Part shown: in pieces, positions 54,501 through 64,000 of the stretch | Numbering within the stretch: position 1 is the first letter of the stretch | Layout: the number at the start of each line of letters is the position of its first letter | Source of the DNA: Linyphia triangularis | Lineage: Eukaryota > Arthropoda > Arachnida > Araneae > Linyphiidae | NCBI GenBank assembly: GCA_963978545.1 | Contig: OZ021727.1 | Coordinates: forward strand, 22,910,943 to 22,974,942 | Reading direction: 5' to 3' | DNA: 64,000 bases | Notes under the pieces: model-generated | Databases searched by the model: none | Told to the model about the DNA's origin: nothing | What the model saw: only the letters and a program-made list of their open reading frames with translations | Made by a program: the position numbers and the translations under genes

Positions 54501-55529
54501 CCTGAGCAAGACACTTGATTTTTTGCTCACTACTTCGGTGCAGCGTGTATTAATATTGAAATAAAGAACTAAACCCTTTCACAAAAATAAATTTTTCAGT
54601 ACTGCGATAATAAATCAGTTGCGGTAATAAATCACATACCATTAAATTGTAGCTTATGTGAAAAGTTGGTACTTTCAACACAGCGCCATCTGTTAGAATC
54701 GTTTGGAGCTAACAGATAATAATAAACAAATAATTTGCAATAAAATAATATTGCGGCTATAAATTGAGATGTATTCTATCCTATCTCTTAAGTTAGACCA
54801 AACTGCACAAGGTGTGCAAATTTGATTAAAATCGGTTGAATAGTTTATGAGTGCATTGGGAACAAACACGTGACACGTAATTTATATATATTAAGATTTT
54901 ACATTATATTATGCCTCAAGGAATAGAGATTCTATTAGTAGTTCTTCGGAAATTCTACTACTTCGTTCACAGTATTATTGCATCAAATAATACTGTGCAA
55001 TCACTATTGAAAGTGTTGGTGGGAATATGGAGGTAAAATGTAGGCTTTTTTTCTTGATATTCTTCTGTTTTACTAAAGCATGTTTACCAACAACTTATCA
55101 CTTACAAACAACCTATTACTACCAGATAAACAATTTCTTGACCAGCCCTTATTAATGACAATAATTTCTAAATTTCAAGTCCTGCGAAGATTCCTGATGT
55201 CGCACTTGCCCAAACATTTCATCCGCTAACATCACTTGCATGAATAAACAACCTTACTTTTTTTGAAAATCTGCATATATATGTAACAATGCTCTATTTG
55301 CATCTTTTTATTATTATCTATAATGTAAAAACTAGTTGACATCTAAATTTTCTAAATAATAAATGTTATTTATAAGCAACATTAAGAAATATTAACAAAA
55401 CCCAAACTCTTTTAACGCGAAATTTCACCATTTCTCAATTCACCCCTTAATATCAGCATTTCGGACATTGTTGTCATAAAAAGGGAACAACAATATTCTA
55501 GTCTGCTTGACTATTATACACTGAACCCA

Positions 55530-55970
55530 ACTTCTAGTTACCTAACCAAGGGCGGCTGAAGAAAAGGAAAAACAGGCTTCTCGAATATATCCGGGGCCTG
55601 CCACTAGCTGGGCAATAGGTACACGTACTACAAAAATAAATATAATAAAAACAAAAAACTATTATTTCCCAAAATAGTAAGTAGCTAAAATTTAACTTAA
55701 AAAATACTAAAATTGAAAGTAAAATTACAATGCAATTTAAAACTGAAGAAAAGTGCAAAATTTTTAATTAAACTTTTTTTGTATTTATAATAATAAATTT
55801 TGTAAATTATGGTAGAAAAATTCTGCAATCTATAATTGCGTACGAACCTGAAATTGCGTAGCAATGAAAATTTTAACTAGCGAAGCGAGCTTAGGTTACC
55901 GTAGCAATAAACCTTATAGCAAGCGTAGCGAGACTTGTTCACGAAGCGCCAAAAGCTGGAGCCTATACAC
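55530..55970. other. Unclassified repeat-like segment
   Basis: Two GC-richer patches stand out: one around CGGGGCCTGCCACTAGCTGG (55590-55610), and one with GCGAAGCGAGC, AGCAAGCGTAGCGAGAC and CACGAAGCGCC (55880-55950), short variations on one GCGAAGCGAG theme. They look like parts of a mobile element whose ends are not identified. The 74-codon minus-strand ORF has no domain beyond a hydrophobic start. Confidence 0.35.
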
Positions 55971-58545
55971 AATTATTGGTCTCAACAAAGTTCCATGAAT
56001 CTAGATGAATAATAAAGAATAGAATAAATATAAATTCTGAAATACTTATTATATTAATAGCTGAATCTTACGTTTTTGGATAAGTTCATTTGAACTCTAC
56101 TCGTGATCCTATTCATATTACTGCAACATAGTTTTTTTACCTTAATACTACTTACATATTTACAATTTGCAGCTAAGCTATTACTTTAAACAATCCAATG
56201 CTGTTTATTGTTTACCACTTTATGGTTCACCTTTAAATGTTTATTCTTACTATATAAACAAATACATTGCAACAAAACTTTCTAACAACAAAAGTCTGTC
56301 AGAAGCTTCGCTCTTAATCTTAATGCTAAAAGATATTTAGTAAAAAAAAATACGCCTTCGAGTTATTTTTAAATTCTTAACTATATTATTAATATAGAAA
56401 TTCGAACTTTTTTCAGCAGTTGGTGTAGATGAACTCAAATCCTATTTTTGACCTAGTTTTATATATTAAACTGGCCTATTTATTATTTGGTGGTAACAAC
56501 TAAATAATCTGTTTGATGAATAAATAAATAAATGTTCTCTTTTAGACAATGTCTGTTAATGGAATAGACATTGATTATCTATTTTGGTGCAATAAATATT
56601 TTGACTGAAATCGGTGATAATTTCTATACTTGCCAAAATAAAAATCATTATCACTTTTAATAGCATGTTCTGTATTAAAATACCTGTTTATCCACCCGTA
56701 TTGAGATGTTCCACCTAAATATAAATACTTTTAAAATCATTCGATTCAATCCTGTAAGCTTTGTATCTGCTAGCGGCCTTTTAATCCTATAACAATAGTG
56801 AAAGTAATTTTTAATTATTAATCCATCTTTCATAAGTTCATTGCATCTACAAATGTCATTGTCTTTTCAAGTAATTATAGTATTTATAAAGTAAATTGAA
56901 AGTCGAATCTAACAAAAACCTTTTAAACACGTATATTGTAATAATATCTCAAATCTAATTTGATAAAGCAAAATCTTTCTTGTTTTTCAAGATTATTTGC
57001 CTTTTGTTTAAATTACATTAGTTTGTACTATATGAATATGAAATATATCTTGTAGTATATACAAGATAAGTCTTAGACCATTCTGTACTGGAATACAAAG
57101 TTATAAATTTACTGCGATTTTGAAAGAAGTAATAACAAAATAATGCTTTTTCGCATTAAAAATAACCCTGATTAATTTTCAAGTGCATTGTGTGACTCTT
57201 TTACCAATTGCTTCCAAAACAATATTATATCTTTGGGCTCAAATTTTAAAATGCAGACAATTACTGACTGTGATAGGATGTGCGTAAATTTTTAATTTAA
57301 ATCTAATTAATTGAACAAAGAAATTAAATTCTTCAGATTTCAAATCTTTTAGTGTGGAAAATACGTGTTTTTAGTTGAAATGGAGCTTTTTGCCCCCCCA
57401 TTTTTAAGAAAATTAAACAAAATTGCAACAATACATAATATTGAAATCAAGTAGACTTAGATACAAGGTGAAAGTATTATGGGTATTAGTGCCTGTAATA
57501 TTCATTTATAGATACATTTTAAAGAGAAATTGAGTTCATTTTTAAGAAACATTCTAAAATTAGTAAATATATGTCCCTAATTGCGATTAAATCAGTTTGG
57601 ATTTAATTTATTCTAATAATTTAATTATTTATTATTAAGAACATAAAGACAATACATATAGTTAAAGCATCACATACCTTACATATATATATATTTAAAA
57701 GCTAGGGTGATAGTGAAACATAAATAAACATATACTATTAATTATTGATACATTTTAAAATATATATTGAATGGAATGTTAGCATTTGTAAACATTATAG
57801 AAATTTCATTAAATTTAATGTAAAAAATGCATAATATAAGAAAACAACTAATTTTAATGAAAATATTATTTTATTGTTTCATTATTTATTATTAGTCATA
57901 TTTTAATTAATTTTTTATTAATTCCTATACTTATTTTGCATTGAAAATAATTGTCTTTGTAAAGTGTTATAAACCTTAGCAAGTGTTTCTTTGCCAACTA
58001 ACTTACAACCACTCCAGAATCCTTTAAAAATAATTTCGCAATAAATTTTCCTTTGGATCTTTTTTAATGAGTAAATAATCGTTTTTTTCTTCTTGGAAAA
58101 GCTTGACATATTTAAATTTATGTCAAAAAAATCCAGGAATATCACATTGACTGCGACACGTTCGTGTCTAACATCAATATTCGCGCCTCATTTCACTAGT
58201 TAACTCTTCTACAGACAAGGAATTAAGCGCGTTACGTTCTCCTTACTATTTGTAGTAAAGGATGATTTTTGAGAATCACAGACCAATGACTTACAATTAC
58301 TTATCTCTATAGATTTGGCGTGTTATTTATTCTAAATCTGTTGAAAAGTAGTGGATGAAAAAGTCGCTGTTTCGGAACAATGCAGAAAGCTTTTCGAGTT
58401 TGTTATTCGCACCAAAGTTTTGGTGAACTTATTATCGTTAACCATCTCCCACAAGATTCATTCGGAACGGCCGATTACTTTTTATCGTGCGACAAGATTT
58501 CTTTCAGTATAACAGCTTTCAGTTCTTTTACAGAACTATTTAGGG

Positions 58546-58964
58546 CAGCGTTTCTTAATCTTTTTTTTTTACATTAGTACGCTATGATCTATCAACACCA
58601 ACCTCATCCTCATTTTGTATAATTACAAACATCTATATACACTGTTACGTGCAGGCTAGTGGTCCTATCTCTTTAGACAGGTATGGATCCGGCAGAAAAA
58701 ATGCTCTAAATTCTTTCTTACTTTTCTTTCTAACTTAAAATTATTTCGGATTCAAATTCATTATTTTTATCTTCCAAAATGAAATATATTTTATTTTAGC
58801 AATGCTAATTGTTGCATAATTTCTCTTATGTTCAATTTATCTATCATTGCCCTTCCATTGCATTTTTTCTTGCGCAAACACCACTAAGACTTACTTTTTC
58901 TAGCAATAGTGGCTAGCACTCATGCAATAGTGGAGGCCTGCGTACCACAGTTTGAGAAACGCTG
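58546..58964. mobile_element. hAT MITE, 419 bp, with 8-bp target duplication
   Basis: Ends are CAGCGTTTCTTAATC and, inverted, CAGCGTTTCTCAAACTGTGG. The flanking octamers ATTTAGGG (58538-58545) and ATATAGGG (58965-58972) match at seven of eight positions, as expected for hAT insertions. No coding capacity. Confidence 0.9.
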
Positions 58965-60379
58965 ATATAGGGTTTACAATTTAGCTTCTAAAGCATTATT
59001 TGTCTTCTGTAACCATCTCTGAACACTTTAAAGTACTTAGGTAAGTTACAAAATAATATGTATATAAATATATATATATCTTTTAATTGTTTAACAATCT
59101 ATTTGAATCCTCTGGTAACTTTAGATAAATAATTGTAGATCATGCTGCTCCACTTGTAAAGTTTCTAAGCAGATTAAAAACATTTTTTTGAGAAAAGGTT
59201 CAACAAAATGGATTTCGGCATTTAACGGCATTTAGAAGTAGCCTGATTATTTTGCAATAATTACAATATCACTAAACCTCTGACTTAATCTGATGTAATA
59301 CTCATTGTTATTTCTCCTTAAGGCACACCTTATATTGAAATATGCTATGCAACAAAAAACAACATACTCGTACTCTTCAAGTTACCATCAAGCACACGTA
59401 TCTATTTACTATTACAGGATGCAACAAATTATATTATTTTCTTGAATCAAGACTAGTTCCTTAAACAACTCCATAGAGACATTCTTTTACATATATCATT
59501 GTGCGAAAATGTCAAATCAAACCACGGTGGGTCAATTTTTAAACTTCCAGGGAAAATTATCAAACTTCTTTTATATTGTGTCCTAAACAGAATATTAATT
59601 CCCCATCTACTTAAAGAGTAGAATTTTTCCACTAATGTATAGAGATAAATGATTTAAATAAAGCTTTCATTATTTGACATGAATGTAAAGATACTGAGAA
59701 GGTTGAAAAAAAAGACACCTCATTTACAATGTGTCTTAATTAAATAGATTCTACAGCCCGCATATAGTTTGAGAATTATATTTGTATCCACCTAAGTATA
59801 GAGATTATTTATTTAAGTAAAGATTTCGGTACTTGACATAAATGTTACAGACTACAATAAAAGATATTGATGATTTTTTAAAAATATTATTAAACAAGCA
59901 TTTAAAATTACATGGCCTCCCGCTATGTCGATAAACTTTGTCAGCTTGCATTATGTATTTAATTTTTACAGTATGATTGTCAAACGCTATTTAAATTTTG
60001 TATATTGTATTGTATTATTACAGTATGATCCTGTAACTTGTTGTAGTCTATAATGTAATCTGTAATTTTGATGTTCTCTATTTTTATTCTGTAAAAGCTA
60101 TATTTTCTATTATGTTATTCTGCAATTTCTGTATTTTATTTTATGTATGCAAATTCGATTTCTGTATATATTTTTTCACTCGACCAATCCTGTTGGGCAT
60201 TGAGCTTGTTGTTGATCTTCAAATTAGGTATTTGTATTTATGTCGCAACACTTAAATGTAAATGATGCTCAGAAAGCGTAAGATGAGCGTATGGTTTCGT
60301 AACATAAGTGGCTTGTAAAAATGCATAACTGAATACTTATATCGTATATATATAACGGTACATTTGGTGTTGGCCGTTA

Positions 60380-61180
60380 TAAGTGAGCTAGTCGTGGACA
60401 AGTAAAAGCAAAAGTTTATTTCCAGAGACTAGAGGAGGAGACAGGGTTAACGTTTGTCTAGCATGAAGATTTAAATGGTATCAAAAGGCGTGGTGGAACC
60501 GAAGTATGTGGCTTTTATAGATTTATGAAGGACTTTCGACTAGACTCAAGACGCTTCTTGCAAACTCCGGGAAATACTAGAGAATTCTAAATCTGAAATC
60601 GAGGGTTCCAATGGGAATACATTACATATATTTCTTGTTTTATCTTCAAATTAAAGAAAGAAAAATACCAAGCAGAGTAAAGTTCATCCAGTCATAAGGA
60701 TTAGAAAACAGTTATTACGGATTATTTTACCCTACACTTGAAACTACTCATGGAATATAAACCAGACCACCCCAACACAGAATTTGACATCATTTCATCG
60801 CACAGGAATGCCACCACCCAACTATTTACAAGGAGGTTCAACAAGGGTTCTCAACTTCCCTCTACATCACTTAAGGAAGTATATTAATCTTACTAGAAAT
60901 TTCTTTCCAGTGGGTCAGCGGCTATAAATCGATGGCAAACGACATCAAACTTCATCAATAACTAGGACTTTGATGTCCATTTTCGCAGTCTCTAAAACTC
61001 ATTGGCAGACAATGGAAAGGAACTTTTGTTTGGTCTAATTGCCTCCTTATTACGGGCATTGTTTGCTTTTGTGTTTCTTCATTAGAAGGGATAATATCTG
61101 ATCTGTGTAGTGCGTTTAGTGGCGGTCTTAATTTCTTTGGCGGTACAATATACTTTTGTGATTGTCTGACAGCCGTATCC
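60380..61180. other. Less AT-biased unique sequence, no gene recognised
   Basis: Composition is more balanced over about 800 bp and it lacks simple repeats, but no frame is long and no RNA structure is evident. It could be a distal regulatory region or an untranslated exon. Confidence 0.25.
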
Positions 61181-62859
61181 GGTTAGGTTTGTTACAGGGA
61201 ATGTGGCTTGCTCTGGTTACTTTCGGTTATAGTCACTAAATAGTTAGATAATTGTGCAGTTTGATTTGTGATTAGTTTTTAGGTTGTGTGGATAAGGTTC
61301 AGTAAATCGTCTGAGCTAAATTATTAGTAAAATGTGGTGACGAAATTTCGGATATTTAATTTTTACTTTTTAGAAGTTGCATTAAAATTTAAATAGGAAA
61401 GCAGGATTTCTGTGAATAGAGCCAGTTGAGCCAAAGTTAAAAGAATAACAATGAAAAATTCATTGATATTTTTTGTGTAAGCATGCATTTGAAACAAAAC
61501 CTGTAGTACAACAATATTATTAAAAAATTATTAAAAAAAAAAAAAAATTAAAAGGTTATAAATAAAAAAAATAAAAAAATTATCCACATAATAGGGTTTG
61601 AGTAAGTAATAATGCTACAATGAGTCATAAAGCTACATTTCGATACGACACAATTACTTAAATATTATTAAATAGTTTTTAAAAGCTAGTATTCATAATT
61701 TACCTTAAGCATTTCTTTTAACTATACAACAACGATGGAACATTATTACTATATGCTTTAAAATAAATACATTTTAATTGTTGTAGAAAAATGAATTAAA
61801 TACTATTTTTGTGTGTGTTTTGTTTGGAAAAAACACCGTGTACACTCTTATCTTATGCAAACATTTCGATATTTTTATATTTTCAAAATAATAACCTATA
61901 TCTAATCAACTATTTTAAACAACAATTGCACGCTAAAAATATTATACATTAATATCTTTTTTATAAAAACTTTTACATTGTTCTTCACTTTAATATTTTG
62001 AATCACTTCCAGGAATAATGTTTTCAAATAACATCATAAATATTCCTAAGTTCATAATGATTCCTTTTATATCTCTTTTCACTATTTTTATTTTATAACA
62101 TTCCTAGAAAACTATGTTCTAAAAAGACAAAGTTAATCTTTGCTTATGTTTAGTAACTTTTTATTTTGAATTCCTTTTAAAATGTTTGTTGAAGAATAGT
62201 CTTTCACTTAAATAGCTTTTGCTCTGAAAAAATTAAGTTTATGGTATTAAGTTTATGTCCCACGCATGATCGATGATAGTAATGTTATTTATAAAACATT
62301 CACTCTAAAAAGAACTAAATTATGGCTATTATTTGCTATTAGTTTAGCAGTTTAAATGCAAAAAGAAAATATATAATTCAAATTAATAATTTTTGAGAAA
62401 TTAGAAAAGTAATCCCAGTTGCTTAAGAAAAACAATTTATGAAAAAAAATACACCAACGTTTTCTTAAAGATATATTTTCATTCTATTTACCTTCAAATT
62501 GGGGGTGACTGTATTTTAAAATCGCCTACAATAAATAATAACAAATAAACAATTATGCAGTAGAAAGCTATCCTAAATAAATTTAAAATGTTATCGTTAC
62601 GGCTGAATTCTACTGGATCCATGTAAAAAAGGGCAAATCAAATGCGCAAGGTCATTCAAGGTCACGAATTACCCAGTTTTTCATGTTTTTTTTTACGATT
62701 TTCAAGCCTTAGTTATACCTTGCGCGTTTGAAATTGCCACTGAAAACTAGGTGCCTTGGGATAGAGATAAAATAGTAACTATTAATACATAAAACAATGA
62801 GGCAAGTTGAACACGTTGGAGGTTGTTTGGTGCCAAAATCGAAAAATCTAATTTGAGCT

Positions 62860-62935
62860 CGTATATCTTGTAGAGGTCAGCGATATCGATAATCTTTTAA
62901 AAACATCGATATATCGATATTTTCAAAAAATTTTT
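62860..62935. other. ATCGAT-rich palindromic patch
   Basis: GATATCGATAAT and AACATCGATATATCGATATT within 60 bp form short overlapping palindromes. Similar motifs occur in subterminal parts of some hAT elements and as DREF-type TATCGATA sites; neither reading can be decided here. Confidence 0.3.
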
Positions 62936-63399
62936 TTTTTTTTTAGGATCGTTTTGTAATTCCATGTGTTTTTTCGATTTCCTTTATTCCCTTTTCAAAA
63001 ACTTCAAAACTAAAGTTTGGAATTCGCTGAGAGGCAGTTAAAATGGCACCCTAACCAAAAAGAAAACATAGTGTAATGGAAAGATAAGATCATTTATTAG
63101 TAGTCATTTACATAGCACCGTTTCTGTTGCCAATGTGTGCCTGGAATTTGCATCTAGTTGTAAAGGACCAAAGAAAACTGAACTTCTGTGCCCTGTGTCG
63201 ATATCATTACGCAATGGCCATTTAAACTCGTCATCTCTTCTCTGATGAAGAACTTTCATTTTAAGTAGGCCATGACTACAATCTTCTAGCAGTTTACCAA
63301 TGTAAAACCGTTTATCGTACGGGGCTGCGTAAAAAGAATGGGGCTGAATTTTATATCCTCAGTCCTGACCAGCAATTAGCTCTATCACTTTTATGATAT

Positions 63400-63845
63400 T
63401 CTTCATTTGGTAGGGGACAGTGATTTGGATTTCAACTGTGAATTCACCATTACCCATGTAATCAGTTCCAGGCACAAGTCAGACCAAACCCTAAAGACGA
63501 AGACAGTATAACTCAGCTTAAAATTTATTACTCTGACGTTTTGCCCAGAAGAAAATTGCTCATAAACGTTTGAAACTGCAGAGGATTTGTCCCTACTTAT
63601 TGCTAGATGAGAACACCAAATTCCTAAAATAATCACAGGTCAAGACAAAGTCAAAAGTGCATTTTCAAAAATAATAGAAGCAGTGACAAAAAAGATCAAT
63701 TATGAAATTACTGCAGATTTTGAAGAATCCACTACAGATAATAAAAATTAAATCTATTCAAGTTTTGTGCGAAAAGGATGGGCACTGAAACTCAAAAGGA
63801 AAGTTACACGTTTGAACCCAAATCAAAAACAGTTTCTTCTAGTAA
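63400..63845 (+). pseudogene. Decayed coding fragment of a repeat-borne protein
   Basis: One plus-strand frame is readable over about 440 bp with only four or five stops. It includes 'DSDLDFNCEFTITHVISSRH', 'EDLSLLIAR', 'DKVKSAFSKIIEAVTKKINY' and 'SFVRKGWALKLKRKVTRLN' then 'PNQKQFL'. The last part resembles, from memory, the 'KGWALK....RF...QK.FL' region of a widespread uncharacterised family of invertebrate repeat-associated proteins. That match is tentative. The frame lies partly in the left arm of the inverted repeat at 63475-63990. Confidence 0.35.
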
Positions 63846-63990
63846 AACAGTTTCTCCTCTAGCAATATGTAGTGACAAATCCTCTACAGTTTCAAATGTT
63901 AATGTGAAATTTCTTCTGGGTGAAACATAAGAGTTATAAATTTTCTTTTGAGTGATATTGTCTTCGTCTTTAGGGTTTGATCTGACTTCA
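63475..63990. repeat. Inverted repeat at the right window edge, arms of about 135-140 bp
   Basis: The left arm (63475-63608: AAGTCAGACCAAACCCTAAA then GACGAAGACA, ... TTTGAAACTGCAGAGGATTT then GTCC) recurs inverted at 63851-63990 with moderate divergence and a few indels. The spacer is about 240 bp. The right arm may continue beyond 64000. Confidence 0.85.
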
Positions 63991-64000
63991 AGTCCGTAGC

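Larger units (their letters stand above)
52804..54896 (-). mobile_element. Helitron (rolling-circle transposon), 2.1 kb, decayed
   Basis: On the minus strand the element starts with TC (TCTTAATATATATAAATTAC, at 54896) and ends with CTAG (52807-52804). Host A precedes and T follows, the expected A|T target. Eleven bases before CTAG is the diagnostic hairpin GCCACAGCAACGCGTGGC. The 5' subterminal 'ACTATTCAACCGATTTTAAT' and 3' subterminal 'CGCGTGGCCGGGTCTGCTAG' match the general style of arthropod Helitrons. A helicase C-terminus lies near the 3' end and a minisatellite fills the middle. Rep and most of the helicase are missing. Confidence 0.88.

Overview
The window reads as animal nuclear DNA, most likely from an arthropod. 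It is strongly AT-rich and packed with long A/T homopolymers, microsatellites and decayed DNA transposons. The elements present (mariner, Tc1, hAT, Helitron, pogo-like and tRNA-derived SINEs) and the splice-site style fit an arthropod, but nothing visible fixes the species. There are no operons, rRNA genes or CRISPR arrays, and most long ORFs are chance reading frames or repeat artefacts.

The main result is a candidate protein-coding gene on the minus strand, for which two exons can be read. Exon 1 (45603 down to 45522) encodes an N-terminal signal peptide and ends at a consensus donor in phase 1. Exon 2 (3139 down to 3026) has a strong polypyrimidine tract and AG acceptor. It is 114 nt long, symmetric phase 1-1, and encodes most of an LDL-receptor class A (LDLa) module. 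The phases match, so the spliced product would start with a signal peptide followed directly by an LDLa domain. If both exons belong to one gene, intron 1 is about 42.4 kb and fills two thirds of the window. Positions 1-3025 are then part of intron 2, and 45604 to about 46100 holds the 5' UTR and a promoter-like, CpG-containing block with CRE, CCAAT and E2F-like motifs.

Intron 1 (3140-45521) is a store of mobile elements. From left to right these are a microsatellite-bearing MITE (6.3 kb), a palindromic MITE with a SINE inserted in it (10.0-10.6 kb), a hAT element with intact ends (15.8-17.5 kb), an LTR-like segment between 33-bp direct repeats (19.6-20.1 kb), a 265-bp tandem repeat interrupted by an insertion (20.3-21.5 kb), a broken mariner next to a (TA)n array (22.3-23.7 kb), a TA-flanked MITE (27.4 kb), a pogo-like MITE (31.5 kb), a SINE with clear target duplications (33.2 kb), a 660-bp foldback element (34.5-35.1 kb), a double palindromic MITE (37.9-38.4 kb) and a hAT fragment that keeps its zinc-finger exon (38.8-39.4 kb).

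The upstream side (46.1-64 kb) appears intergenic. It holds a complete-length but dead Tc1-like element (46.8-48.4 kb), a 1.45-kb minisatellite of about 39-bp units with a 553-bp higher-order duplication (50.8-52.25 kb), a Helitron with both termini, a 3' hairpin, a helicase C-terminus and an internal minisatellite (52.8-54.9 kb), a hAT MITE with 8-bp target duplications (58.5-59.0 kb), and at the right edge an inverted repeat around a decayed coding fragment. All calls were made by eye; no database or alignment was run.
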